Below, in pieces: positions 25,342 through 34,363 of a stretch of DNA of 64,000 nt. Position 1 is the stretch's first letter. Each line of letters opens with the position of its first letter. The notes under the pieces were generated by a model. That model saw nothing but the letters and a program-made list of their open reading frames with translations. It was not told the origin of the DNA and ran no database searches. The translations under genes and the position numbers were made by a program. This stretch comes from Acinetobacter sp. CFCC 10889 (lineage in GTDB: Bacteria; Pseudomonadota; Gammaproteobacteria; Pseudomonadales; Moraxellaceae): assembly GCF_003268395.1 (NCBI RefSeq), contig NZ_LQXQ01000012.1, positions 30,577 through 94,576 on the forward strand. Direction: 5' to 3'.

Positions 25342-25686
25342 TTATTGAATATGCCACTCATGGTTGCACTCACGGCATTTCCAGCTTTTATTGGCATTCA
25401 TAAAGGATTGCATTGAAATTTTAAAATCAGGAAGATCACGCCAAAATAGTACACCTGCTACTGCACAGATAAGGAAAACAACAACAGTTGCAATCTGCAA
25501 AGTTTGTCCTGCACCATCACCAAAAATCCACATCGCCACACTGATAATGACTAAAAGTAATAAAACAAAGATAGCAGGAATGAGAATAGCCAAGCTTTTT
25601 GGAATTACAGGACGAACAGCTGCGGTATTCCCATTGGCAACAGGAAGAATTTTAGAGCTTTGGCATTTTGGGCAACGGTATTGCAT
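25342..25686 (-). CDS. Zinc-ribbon membrane protein of unknown function
   Basis: A 114-residue protein with a CPKC pair at the N-terminus (MQYRCPKCQSSK) and a CREC pair at the C-terminus (WKCRECNHEWHIQ). The two together may form one zinc ribbon. Two hydrophobic segments lie between them, near residues 31-51 and 60-80. The ends would face the cytoplasm. The ATG at 25686 is preceded by GGAG. A longer frame to 25755 is not needed. No function is known to me. Confidence 0.65.
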   Translation of the reverse strand: MQYRCPKCQSSKILPVANGNTAAVRPVIPKSLAILIPAIFVLLLLVIISVAMWIFGDGAGQTLQIATVVVFLICAVAGVLFWRDLPDFKISMQSFMNANKSWKCRECNHEWHIQ

Positions 25687-25757
25687 TACGACTCCACATG
25701 GTGTTTTCTGATTTGATTTTAGCGGATTGTGAGTAAAATAAAAAATTTTTGGCAATA

Positions 25758-25785
25758 AAAAAGCACTGAATGTGTCAGTGGCTTT
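25758..25785 (-). terminator. Terminator of tRNA-Glu
   Basis: On the minus strand, CACTGA pairs with TCAGTG across a 5-nt loop, extended by flanking GC pairs, and is followed by six T residues, just beyond the CCA end of the tRNA. Confidence 0.75.
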
Positions 25786-25793
25786 CTTGAATT

Positions 25794-25869
25794 TGGCGTT
25801 CCTACGGGGATTCGAACCCCGGTTACCGCCGTGAAAGGGCGATGTCCTAGGCCTCTAGACGATAGGAAC
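25794..25869 (-). tRNA. tRNA-Glu (anticodon TTC)
   Basis: A 76-nt cloverleaf on the minus strand. GTTCCTA pairs with TAGGAAC, followed by GCCA. The anticodon loop CTTTCAC gives TTC. The T-arm is CGGGG-TTCGAAT-CCCCG. It lies immediately downstream of gltX, which charges it, but has its own promoter. Confidence 0.96.
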
Positions 25870-25919
25870 TTGTGAGGCAACAGGATTAAGTTTTTCAACC
25901 ATCTCGCTGTATGGGCGCT

Positions 25920-25948
25920 ATATTAGGGATATAACGTCCTTGCGTCAA
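25920..25948 (-). promoter_or_regulatory. Promoter of tRNA-Glu
   Basis: On the minus strand, TTGACG (-35, 25943-25948) and TAATAT (-10, 25920-25925) are separated by exactly 17 nt. It lies between the gltX stop and the tRNA, so the tRNA can be made independently of gltX. Confidence 0.7.
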
Positions 25949-25960
25949 CTAAAAAATTCA

Positions 25961-27469
25961 TTAAGCTTCATCAACTGCATCATTTTTCGGCAATTTTAAG
26001 CTTTCATTGAGTTTTTCCCATGCTTTTGCTTCTTTTTTGCTCGGACCACCAACAATTTCAAGGGCATGACGTAAACGAGCAAAGGTTAAATCAGGACCAA
26101 TGGTGACCATGGATTGCATTACAGGGGTTGAAGAGGTTGAACCTGCGATTGCAATAAAGAATGTTGGCATAAAATCACGGAGTTTGATTTCCATTTGATT
26201 TGCCAAATCCATTAAAGTCTGACTCACAGTGTCATTGTTCCATGTAAACATGCTTTCTAAACGCCAAATCGCAAATTGCAAGCTTTGACGCACTTGTTCT
26301 TCAGTCAATTTTTTGCTTTCAAATTGTTCTTTGCTGATGCTTGGGAATTGGTTGAAATAGAAACCTGCCCAATTCACTGCTTCAGAAAGTAGATTAATAC
26401 GAGGTTGGATCGCCGCCGCAATATCTTCTAAAGTTTGACGGTCAGACTTCCAAGCCAATAATGTATCAAGCAGTTCTGCTGGGCTTAAACCTTTGATCCA
26501 TTGACCATTTAACCAGTTAAGCTTTTCTACATCAAAGATAGGACCACCTAGTGATACACGTTTGATGTCAAAATTTTCAATCATTTCTGCAAGTGTGAAT
26601 TTTTCACGTTCATCAGGCATTGACCAACCCATACGACCTAAATAGTTGAGTAGGGCTTCAGGCAACACACCGATATTTTTGTAGTAGTTGATCGATGTTG
26701 GGTTTTTACGTTTTGATAATTTTGATTTATCTGGATTGCGCAACAATGGCATGTGGCACAGGGTCGGCATGTCCCAACCAAAATATTGATACAACAGCTG
26801 ATGTTTTGGTGCAGATGGAATCCATTCTTCACCACGAATGACATGGGTGATTTCCATCAAGTGGTCATCAACGACATTGGCGAGGTGGTATGTTGGCAAG
26901 CCATCTGTTTTTAGCAAAATTTGCATGTCAACTTGTGCCCATGGAATTTCAACTTCACCACGTAACATATCATTAAATTTACAGATACCTTCGGTTGGTA
27001 CTTTCATACGGATCACATGGGCTTCGCCTGCTGCTAAACGGCGCTGTACTTCTTCTTCTGAAAGCAATAAACCACGACCATCGTATTTTGGTGTTTCACC
27101 ACGTGCTTGTTGCTCTGCACGCATTTGATCTAATTCTTCAGCGCTCGCAAAACAATAGAACGCATGACCCTTTTCAACTAAATCAAGCGCATATTGTTTA
27201 TAAATGCCCATACGTTCAGATTGGCGATAAGGTGCATGTGGACCACCAATATCTGGGCCTTCCGACCAATTTAAGCCTAACCAACGTAATGAATCTAAAA
27301 TCATTTGTTCAGATTCAGGAGTGGAACGCAATTGGTCAGTATCTTCAATACGCAGAATGAATTCACCACCGTTTTGCTTGGCAAAACACAGGTTAAATAA
27401 TGCAATATAAGCTGTGCCTACATGAGGAAAGCCAGTTGGAGATGGGGCAATACGAGTACGAATGGTCAT
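25961..27469 (-). CDS. gltX: Glutamyl-tRNA synthetase
   Basis: A 502-residue class I aminoacyl-tRNA synthetase that charges tRNA-Glu. The HIGH-type signature is [11 protein letters not shown] at the N-terminus, and the KMSKS-type signature is [17 protein letters not shown] and the C-terminal helical anticodon-binding region are present. The start is placed at ATG 27469; a TTG two codons upstream is less likely. It has a tRNA-Glu gene directly downstream. The length is typical of discriminating or non-discriminating GluRS, which the sequence alone does not separate. Confidence 0.96.
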   Translation of the reverse strand: MTIRTRIAPSPTGFPHVGTAYIALFNLCFAKQNGGEFILRIEDTDQLRSTPESEQMILDSLRWLGLNWSEGPDIGGPHAPYRQSERMGIYKQYALDLVEKGHAFYCFASAEELDQMRAEQQARGETPKYDGRGLLLSEEEVQRRLAAGEAHVIRMKVPTEGICKFNDMLRGEVEIPWAQVDMQILLKTDGLPTYHLANVVDDHLMEITHVIRGEEWIPSAPKHQLLYQYFGWDMPTLCHMPLLRNPDKSKLSKRKNPTSINYYKNIGVLPEALLNYLGRMGWSMPDEREKFTLAEMIENFDIKRVSLGGPIFDVEKLNWLNGQWIKGLSPAELLDTLLAWKSDRQTLEDIAAAIQPRINLLSEAVNWAGFYFNQFPSISKEQFESKKLTEEQVRQSLQFAIWRLESMFTWNNDTVSQTLMDLANQMEIKLRDFMPTFFIAIAGSTSSTPVMQSMVTIGPDLTFARLRHALEIVGGPSKKEAKAWEKLNESLKLPKNDAVDEA

Positions 27470-27610
27470 AATCAACTATTATTCAGAATGTAAATTGGAA
27501 CCATTATAACGAAAAAGCCCCATCGCTTAAGGGTTAATTCACCAATAAAGGATGGGGCATGTGCATTCTAAGAGGGGATTAGAATGTAGCACCGTATAAA
27601 TGCTTTAAAA

Positions 27611-27919
27611 TTAAGAACTATGTGGTTGGAAAATGGCTTGGACAAAACGAGAAAAACGTTGGTGTTGTTCTGCTAAAAAATTTTGTGCAGCTGGTGTTTT
27701 TAAAGAGGTAAGGACTTTAATATCGTCTTGATTTGAAAGTAATTTTCTATCTCGTTTTTGTTGGCTTAATGCTTTTTCAATTGGAGATTGCTTGTCGGTA
27801 ATCACTTGAGATGGCGTAGCTGCACTTTGATTTTTAGGAATAGCTGCTGCTTGCGTCACTTGCATGCCAAGACCAAGTGTCATACTGACGATGAATAATT
27901 TAATAGTACGTGATTTCAT
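27611..27919 (-). CDS. Small exported hypothetical protein
   Basis: A 102-residue protein with a signal peptide (MKSRTIKLFIVSMTLGLGMQ, cleavage likely at TQA-AA). The mature part is about 75 residues, polar and basic, and ends QRFSRFVQAIFQPHSS. GGGGGAA about 6 nt before ATG 27919 supports this start over the GTG at 27934. No domain was recognised. Confidence 0.6.
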   Translation of the reverse strand: MKSRTIKLFIVSMTLGLGMQVTQAAAIPKNQSAATPSQVITDKQSPIEKALSQQKRDRKLLSNQDDIKVLTSLKTPAAQNFLAEQHQRFSRFVQAIFQPHSS

Positions 27920-28295
27920 TGTAATTCCCCCCACAAGGATATTCTTTTTAGTCTAAGAAACATGTCTTATGACTGCATTTTAACCATAAATAGTCACAAT
28001 ATGTACAAAATGGTCACATATTTTTACAAAAACGACTTTTTTTGACAGTCTATGCCAATAATTACAGTCCAATTGTAAGAGCAACGTATTATTAGCAAAG
28101 AAATGTGTATTTATTGTGAAGAAGTATACATTTTTTACTCATTTGTGGAAATGTGTATTTTGCGATAAATATGTGCATTAAAGTGATATCTAAAAACAAG
28201 ATATAAAATGGAATAAACAATATAACTGATTGATTGTAAAATTAAAAAATAGTCAATAAGGTATTTTAAATACAAAATTTTAAATGTGAATCGCA
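27920..28295. other. Divergent region upstream of sulfate-binding protein gene
   Basis: About 375 bp without an ORF. It contains an exact 13-bp direct repeat, GAAATGTGTATTT, at 28100-28112 and 28148-28160. Repeats at this spacing upstream of a sulfate-starvation type gene could be regulator sites; CysB is the expected regulator for this family, but its motif is too loose to call by eye. Confidence 0.45.
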
Positions 28296-29291
28296 ATGAA
28301 AAAAATTATATTGGCAAGCCTTTTGGGTTTAGTGGGATTGAATAGTGTAGCGTATGCAGCAAAAGAGTTTTTAAATGTTTCCTATGATCCTACACGTGAG
28401 TTTTATCAAGAATACAATAAAAGCTTTGGGCAGTATTGGAAGTCTAAAACAGGGCAAGATATTGATTTTAAACAGTCTCATGGTGGGTCAGGTAAGCAAG
28501 CACGTTCAGTGATTGATGGTTTGCAAGCGGATGTGGTGACATTGGCATTGGCAAATGATATTGATGAAATCGTCAAAGCGGGTCTGATTGAAAAAGATTG
28601 GCAAAAAGAGTTTCCAAATAACTCTGCACCTTATACCTCGACAGTGGTGTTTTTGGTGCGTAAAGGCAATCCTAAGAATATTAAAGATTGGAATGATTTA
28701 ATCAAACCTGGTGTTGAAATTGTGACACCAAATCCAAAAACAGGCGGTGCACCACGTTGGATTTATTTGTCTGCATGGGGCTATGCACTAAAACAACCAG
28801 GTGGCAATGATACCAAAGCACGTGAGTTAGTGAAAAAGTTGTATAAGAATGTGAAAGTATTGGATTCGGGGGCACGTGGTTCACTGACAACATTTGCTGA
28901 GCGTGGTATTGGAGATGTGCTGTTATCTTGGGAAAATGAGGCGATTTTGGCAACATCAGGTCCAGATAAAGACAAATATCAAATTGTTTATCCGTCTATT
29001 TCAATTTTGGCTGAGCCATCAGTGGCAATCGTAGATAAGAATGTTGATAAAGATGGTAATCGTAATTTAGCCAAAGGTTATTTAAATTATTTGTATTCTC
29101 CGCAAGGGCAGGAATTAGCAGCCAAATATCATTTCCGTCCTCGTGATGCTAAAGCCGCTGCAAAATATGGTGCTAAATTTCCAAAAATTAAATTATTTAC
29201 CATTAATGATGTTTTTGGTGGTTGGGCAAAAGCACAGCAAACTCATTTTGTAAATGGTGCAATTTATGATCAAATTTCTTCGGAAAAATAA
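28296..29291 (+). CDS. Sulfate ABC transporter substrate-binding protein (copy 1)
   Basis: A 331-residue periplasmic binding protein of the Sbp/CysP family, which delivers sulfate or thiosulfate to the CysTWA permease. The signal peptide ([21 protein letters not shown]) ends at AYA-AK. Family features are [32 protein letters not shown] (oxyanion site), [18 protein letters not shown] and [11 protein letters not shown]. The length is normal. No permease or ATPase genes lie nearby. A very similar second copy starts 244 bp downstream, but a terminator lies between them, so each has its own transcript. Sbp and CysP cannot be separated by eye. Confidence 0.92.
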   Translation: MKKIILASLLGLVGLNSVAYAAKEFLNVSYDPTREFYQEYNKSFGQYWKSKTGQDIDFKQSHGGSGKQARSVIDGLQADVVTLALANDIDEIVKAGLIEKDWQKEFPNNSAPYTSTVVFLVRKGNPKNIKDWNDLIKPGVEIVTPNPKTGGAPRWIYLSAWGYALKQPGGNDTKARELVKKLYKNVKVLDSGARGSLTTFAERGIGDVLLSWENEAILATSGPDKDKYQIVYPSISILAEPSVAIVDKNVDKDGNRNLAKGYLNYLYSPQGQELAAKYHFRPRDAKAAAKYGAKFPKIKLFTINDVFGGWAKAQQTHFVNGAIYDQISSEK

Positions 29292-29317
29292 AAAATCGTA
29301 ATTTACAGGTGATCAAT

Positions 29318-29347
29318 AAAAAAGAGAATTTTATATTCTCTTTTTTG
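29318..29347 (+). terminator. Terminator of first sulfate-binding protein gene
   Basis: AAAAGAGAAT pairs with ATTCTCTTTT around a 5-nt loop, followed by T residues, about 30 bp after the stop codon. Confidence 0.75.
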
Positions 29348-29535
29348 TATAAGTAATGCTGAAAAATCTATAAAATATAAATAAGTAAATTGTTTTTATT
29401 TTTTTGTAAATAGAAACAATCAATTAACATACATTTATTTTAAGAAACTGAAATCACATGAAAAATTATTAAATTGCGGTTTATCAACTTATTTCATATA
29501 TTTAGCACAATTCAAGATTTTAGTGCTGAAATGTC

Positions 29536-30552
29536 ATGAAAGCTCAATTTAAAACATGGCTACACGTTGCATTGCTTGCAGCAGGTGTGGCAGTCACTTC
29601 AAATACAGTGCAAGCCGCTGATCGTCAATTTTTAAATGTATCTTATGATGCAACACGTGAGTTTTATGATGAGTTTAATCAATCATTTGGCACGTATTGG
29701 AAAAGTCGTACAGGTCATACAGTAAACTTTAAACAGTCACATGGTGGTTCGGGCAAACAAGCACGTTCTGTTGTTGATGGTTTAAAAGGTGATGTGGTGA
29801 CATTGGCTTTGGCAAATGACATTGAAGAAATCGTAAAATCTGGTCAGATTGATAAAGGTTGGCAGAAAGAATTTCCGCATAACTCTGCACCTTATACCTC
29901 AACCATCGTATTTATGGTGCGTAAAGGTAATCCAAAACAAATTAAAGATTGGACAGACTTGACCAAACCGGGCGTACAAATCATTACCCCAAATCCAAAA
30001 ACAGGTGGTTTACCACGTTGGATCTATTTATCTGCGTGGGGTTATGCACTAAAACAACCGGGTGGTAATGATGCTAAGGCACGTGATTTTGTGTCGAAAA
30101 TGTATCACAATGTCAAAGTGATGGATCCTGCGGCACGTGCTTCAATGACAACTTTTGCTGAGCGTGGCATTGGTGATGTATTACTGACATGGGAAAATGA
30201 AGCCATGATCAGTAAAAAAACTTTGGGTAATAAGTTTGATATTGTCTATCCATCGATGTCAATTTTGACTGAGCCATCGGTTGCAATCGTAGATAAAACG
30301 GTGAACAAGAATGGTAATAAATGGTTAGCGACTGGCTATATTAACTATTTATATTCGCCATTAGGACAAGATATGGCAGCACGTCATTTTTATCGTCCAC
30401 GTAATGAGAAAATTTTAGCGAAATATGCAAAACAGTTCCCAGCTTTAAAAACGTTTACCATTGATGAAGTGTTTGGTGGTTGGTCTAAGGCGCAACAAAC
30501 CCACTTTGTAAATGGTGGTGTATTTGATCAGATTTATAACGATAAGCGTTAA
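29536..30552 (+). CDS. Sulfate ABC transporter substrate-binding protein (copy 2)
   Basis: A 338-residue paralogue of the preceding gene, with about three quarters of residues identical over the mature region by eye. The signal peptide (WLHVALLAAGVAVTSNTVQA) ends at VQA-AD. The same binding elements are present ([44 protein letters not shown]). The N-terminal signal sequences and the residues near 145-165 differ more than the core, so the two may differ in affinity, ligand (sulfate against thiosulfate) or regulation. It has its own terminator. Confidence 0.92.
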   Translation: MKAQFKTWLHVALLAAGVAVTSNTVQAADRQFLNVSYDATREFYDEFNQSFGTYWKSRTGHTVNFKQSHGGSGKQARSVVDGLKGDVVTLALANDIEEIVKSGQIDKGWQKEFPHNSAPYTSTIVFMVRKGNPKQIKDWTDLTKPGVQIITPNPKTGGLPRWIYLSAWGYALKQPGGNDAKARDFVSKMYHNVKVMDPAARASMTTFAERGIGDVLLTWENEAMISKKTLGNKFDIVYPSMSILTEPSVAIVDKTVNKNGNKWLATGYINYLYSPLGQDMAARHFYRPRNEKILAKYAKQFPALKTFTIDEVFGGWSKAQQTHFVNGGVFDQIYNDKR

Positions 30553-30571
30553 ACAGTATTGATCTAAATGG

Positions 30572-30597
30572 AAACCTCCTATGTCTAGGAGGTTTTT
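30572..30597 (+). terminator. Terminator of second sulfate-binding protein gene
   Basis: AAACCTCCTA pairs exactly with TAGGAGGTTT around TGTC, followed by T residues, 20 bp after the stop codon. Confidence 0.9.
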
Positions 30598-30641
30598 TAT
30601 GTAGATTGGATTTATTTAAAAATAGTACATTGGGAGAAGTA

Positions 30642-31085
30642 ATGAGCGTGAAAATAAGGGCTGCAACTGTTGATGATGTTGATTTGATTTTTGATATTCG
30701 TACTTCTGTAAAAGAAAATCATTTATCAAAACAAGAATTAACTGAGCTGGGAATTACGCATGAAGCTATTTTAGCGCTCATTGAAAATACTTCCTCTGTA
30801 TGGATGGCAGAATTTGAACAGCAGTGTTGTGGATTTGCAATTGCGGATCAAGAGGAAGGTAGTGTGTTTGCAATGTTTGTTTATCCAGAGGTTGAAGGAA
30901 ATGGAGTTGGAAAAGCATTACTGGAGAAAGTTGAACATATTTTATTTGAAGATTTTTCAGAAATTTGGCTTGAAACAGATCGTCATAGTCGTGCTTTCAG
31001 TTTTTACGTACATCAAGGTTGGCATATGCAAGCAGATTTAGTACAGAATGATGTAAAAATGGTGAAAAGAAGAGCAAGAGAATAG
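30642..31085 (+). CDS. GNAT-family N-acetyltransferase
   Basis: A 147-residue acetyltransferase of the GNAT fold. The N-terminal strand and helices (IRAATVDDVDLIFDIR) and the acetyl-CoA loop region (MFVYPEVEGNGVGKALLEK, with V-P-E-x-x-G-N-G-V-G replacing the usual Q/RxxGxG/A) are visible, followed by ETDRHSRAFSFYVHQGW. The start is ATG 30642 with GGGAGAAG just upstream, rather than TTG 30606. The acceptor substrate is unknown. It lies alone before the cell-wall operon. Confidence 0.85.
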   Translation: MSVKIRAATVDDVDLIFDIRTSVKENHLSKQELTELGITHEAILALIENTSSVWMAEFEQQCCGFAIADQEEGSVFAMFVYPEVEGNGVGKALLEKVEHILFEDFSEIWLETDRHSRAFSFYVHQGWHMQADLVQNDVKMVKRRARE

Positions 31086-31258
31086 TCTGTTGAATTGTAT
31101 TGAAAGTGCTTTATTTTTCAAAAAATAAGCATGTATTTTCTTTTAAAACGGTTTTCCCCATAGAAAGTAATATTTTCCTACAAAAAGACGTTTGGAGCTT
31201 TACAAAAACAAGGTAATAATGTGCAGTTACATTTTCTGACTGAATTGAATCTAAACTT

Positions 31259-32185
31259 ATGTCCCATATTTCTGTATTGCTACATGAAACTGTTGATGCG
31301 CTCCTTGCTGACCGAGATACAGGAATTTATATTGATGGGACTTTTGGACGTGGTGGTCATACCCGATTATTACTGTCTAAATTAGATGAAAATTCACAAG
31401 TTTTTGCTTTTGATAAAGACCCACAAGCTTTGGAAGTAGCGTATCAGTTGGAACAGGAAGATCCACGTTTTAAAATCATTCATGCCAGCTTTGCAGATTT
31501 ACAACAAGAACTCAATCAACGTGGTATTTATCAAGTCGATGGGGTTATGGCAGATTTAGGTGTGTCTTCACCACAGTTGGATCAGGCAGAACGTGGTTTT
31601 AGCTTTATGAAAGATGGACCTTTGGATATGCGAATGGACAATTCGCAAGGTCAAACTGCGGCTGAATGGTTGGTTGATGTGGATGAAGAACATTTAGCCA
31701 ATGTCATTTTTCAGTATGGAGAAGAGCGTTATAGTCGCCGTATTGCTAAAGCGATTAAACAGGCTGGCTATATTGAAACGACTGCACAATTGGCTGAAAT
31801 TGTTAAAGTTGCTCATCCGAAATGGGAAAAAAATAAACATGCTGCAACGCGTACGTTTCAGGCGATTCGTATTGAAATCAATAAAGAGTTAGATGATGTA
31901 CATACTTTCTTGCCACAGGCGGTAGATGTGTTAAAAGCACAAGGACGTTTGGCAGTGATTAGTTTTCATTCTTTAGAAGATCGAATTATTAAACAATTCA
32001 TACAAAAAGAATCGACCTTAGCTGAGGATAATGGTTGGGGCTTACCACAAAAAGTGAATGATACACGCCGTTTGAAAAAAATTGATCGTGTACGTGCAAG
32101 TGAAGCGGAAGTGAAAGAAAATCCACGTTCACGTAGTGCTTGGCTGCGTGTCGCAGAACGCTTAGAACTTAAAGGCGCAGAATGA
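31259..32185 (+). CDS. rsmH: 16S rRNA (cytosine1402-N4)-methyltransferase RsmH
   Basis: A 308-residue AdoMet-dependent enzyme that methylates N4 of C1402 in 16S rRNA. Motifs: HISVLLHETVDAL at the start, DGTFGRGGHT (AdoMet loop), DLGVSSPQLDQAERGFSF and PLDMRM. It opens the cell-division and wall operon, as in most bacteria, but without the usual mraZ ahead of it. The stop overlaps ftsL by 4 nt (ATGA). No strong ribosome binding site is seen before the ATG. Confidence 0.96.
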   Translation: MSHISVLLHETVDALLADRDTGIYIDGTFGRGGHTRLLLSKLDENSQVFAFDKDPQALEVAYQLEQEDPRFKIIHASFADLQQELNQRGIYQVDGVMADLGVSSPQLDQAERGFSFMKDGPLDMRMDNSQGQTAAEWLVDVDEEHLANVIFQYGEERYSRRIAKAIKQAGYIETTAQLAEIVKVAHPKWEKNKHAATRTFQAIRIEINKELDDVHTFLPQAVDVLKAQGRLAVISFHSLEDRIIKQFIQKESTLAEDNGWGLPQKVNDTRRLKKIDRVRASEAEVKENPRSRSAWLRVAERLELKGAE

Positions 32186-32514
32186 AAGAAGAAATTATAG
32201 AAGAACGGACAAATCGACAAGCCATACAAAAAGTGGTGTATTACGCCTTTTTGTTAGTATTGGTTTTAGGTAGTGCTTTTATGGTGGTGCTACAAGTTTT
32301 TTCTTATCGACACGATTTCCGTGAATTAAATAGCTATATGCGTGAAAGAGAAACCATTAATGCAGAGTGGGGGCGTTTGTTGATCGAACAACAAACTTTC
32401 GGTGCAACTGCGCAAATTGGTACACGTGCTGTGACACAACTTCGTATGTATTCTCCACCCGCAGCGCAAACCGTTGTGATTTCATTACCGTCTGAACCTG
32501 AGCAAAAGAAATAG
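32182..32514 (+). CDS. ftsL: Cell division protein FtsL
   Basis: A 110-residue single-pass membrane protein of the divisome. Cytoplasmic N-terminus of about 23 residues, membrane segment about 24-43 (VVYYAFLLVLVLGSAFMVVL), then a periplasmic coiled coil (RELNSYMRERETINAEWGRL) that pairs with FtsB and contacts FtsQ and FtsI. Sequence conservation in this family is low; the call rests on position between rsmH and ftsI, size and topology. The start overlaps the rsmH stop by 4 nt. Confidence 0.9.
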   Translation: MKEEIIEERTNRQAIQKVVYYAFLLVLVLGSAFMVVLQVFSYRHDFRELNSYMRERETINAEWGRLLIEQQTFGATAQIGTRAVTQLRMYSPPAAQTVVISLPSEPEQKK

Positions 32515-32523
32515 GCATGTTGT

Positions 32524-34359
32524 ATGGTAGATAAGCAAAACAAAGTACCTCGTCAACCGCGAAAAAAACAGCAGCCTATTTCCGCTAAGTCTTCTGTCGC
32601 TGTGGATATGTGGCGTTATTATTTGATGTGGGGCGTGGTACTGCTGTGTTTTATCATGTTGGTTGGACGTGCTTTTTATGTGCAAGTGATTAATAAAGAC
32701 TTTTTGCAAAATAAAGCCAATGCCAATATTTTAAGAACAGAAAAGCTCAAAGCCATGCGTGGTGTGATCAGTGATCGCCATGGTGTACCTTTAGCGATCA
32801 GTACCCCAATCATGAAAGTCGTGATTGATCCTCGTGAATATTTTGAAACCAAAGCACAGTTTGAAAAAGTCACAGAGGAACTGAAAAAAACACCTGAAAG
32901 TCGTAAATTAAAACGTCAATTACCTGATGAAAATTTAAATTTAGATGAGTTGGCAGATGCGGTTGGCATCGATCGTGCTGATCTAAAGAAAAAACTAGCA
33001 GAGCGCCCACGTTCACGCTATTTGGTACTGAAAAAAGAAGTGCCACCACCACAAGCTGATTTGATTACGCAACGTAAATTTGCAGGGGTATATTCAGAAA
33101 AAACCTATAAGCGTTATTATCCGCAACCACAGCCCAATGCGCAGATTATTGGTTTGACCAATAGTGAAGGCACAGGGATTGAGGGCTTGGAAATGCAGCT
33201 CAATACCCGCTTGGCAGGTGAAGATGGTGAGCAGAAAATTTCTCGTGACAAACATGGTAACCGAATCACGATTCCTGAAGTAGTGAAAGAAGTCACACCA
33301 GGAGAAAATATCACGCTGAGTATTGATTCACGTTTGCAATACATCATGTATCGTGAATTGACTGCAGTTGGTGTTGCGAATAATGCACGTTCTGCATCTG
33401 CGATTGCAGTCGATGTAAAAACAGGCGAAATTTTAGCGATGGGCAGTTGGCCATCGTATAATCCAAATGATAAAAATGGCTTAAAAAACAAAGATGCCAT
33501 GCGTAACCGTGGTGCGATTGATATGTTTGAACCAGGTTCAACCATGAAGCCATTTACGGTTGCTGCAGGTTTAGAAAGTGGTAAATACACACCAAATTCA
33601 GTCATCAATACCAGTCCTGGCACCATGCGTTTAGGTTCACATACTATTCGTGATACACATAACTATGGATCACTGACTGTGACAGGGGTGATTATTAAAT
33701 CCTCTAATGTGGGTTCAGCTAAAATTGCTTTGTCTTTACCAAAAGAAGCGTTGCCAAGTTTCTTCCGAAAAGTTGGTTTTGGTGAGCGTTCTGCGGTGAA
33801 ATTCCCAGGTGAAAGTGGTGGTTTGGTACTGCCACCCAATAAACTGAATTCTTCGCAAATCGGGACAATGGCATATGGTTATGGTTTAAATGCCACGATT
33901 TTACAGTTGGCACAAGGTTATGCCATGTTGGCAAATCATGGCGTGGAATATCCACTGAGCCTGTATAAACTTGAAGATCAGCCCAAAGGTAAACAGGTTT
34001 TAGAGCCTAAAATTGCCGATGATGTATTGCTCATGCTTGAGCAAGTGACTATGCCAGGTGGTACTGCCAAACAAGCCAATATTCCAGGTTATCGTGTGGG
34101 TGGTAAAACAGGAACAGCACATAAATTGCGCCCTGACCATAAAGGCTACTCAAATACTGAATATCGTGCGTTGTTTGCAGGGGTGGCTCCGATCAGTGAT
34201 CCACGTTTGGCGATTATTGTTGTGGTGGAAAATCCACGTGGACAATATTATGGTGGTTTAGTTGCTGCACCTGTATTTGCAAAAATTATGCAAGAATCTT
34301 TACGTTTAATGAACGTACCACTTGATAAACCTCTCGATTCTATCAATCCATCCAAATAG
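32524..34359 (+). CDS. ftsI: Peptidoglycan transpeptidase FtsI (PBP3)
   Basis: A 611-residue septal transpeptidase, anchored by one membrane segment (about 34-54). The PBP dimerisation domain spans about 75-230. The transpeptidase domain shows STMK (catalytic Ser339, Lys342), SSN at 393-395 and KTG at 528-530, so all three active-site motifs are intact. It is the target of aztreonam and several cephalosporins. It lies 9 bp after ftsL and 4 bp before murE. Confidence 0.96.
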   Translation: MVDKQNKVPRQPRKKQQPISAKSSVAVDMWRYYLMWGVVLLCFIMLVGRAFYVQVINKDFLQNKANANILRTEKLKAMRGVISDRHGVPLAISTPIMKVVIDPREYFETKAQFEKVTEELKKTPESRKLKRQLPDENLNLDELADAVGIDRADLKKKLAERPRSRYLVLKKEVPPPQADLITQRKFAGVYSEKTYKRYYPQPQPNAQIIGLTNSEGTGIEGLEMQLNTRLAGEDGEQKISRDKHGNRITIPEVVKEVTPGENITLSIDSRLQYIMYRELTAVGVANNARSASAIAVDVKTGEILAMGSWPSYNPNDKNGLKNKDAMRNRGAIDMFEPGSTMKPFTVAAGLESGKYTPNSVINTSPGTMRLGSHTIRDTHNYGSLTVTGVIIKSSNVGSAKIALSLPKEALPSFFRKVGFGERSAVKFPGESGGLVLPPNKLNSSQIGTMAYGYGLNATILQLAQGYAMLANHGVEYPLSLYKLEDQPKGKQVLEPKIADDVLLMLEQVTMPGGTAKQANIPGYRVGGKTGTAHKLRPDHKGYSNTEYRALFAGVAPISDPRLAIIVVVENPRGQYYGGLVAAPVFAKIMQESLRLMNVPLDKPLDSINPSK

Positions 34360-34363
34360 GTGA

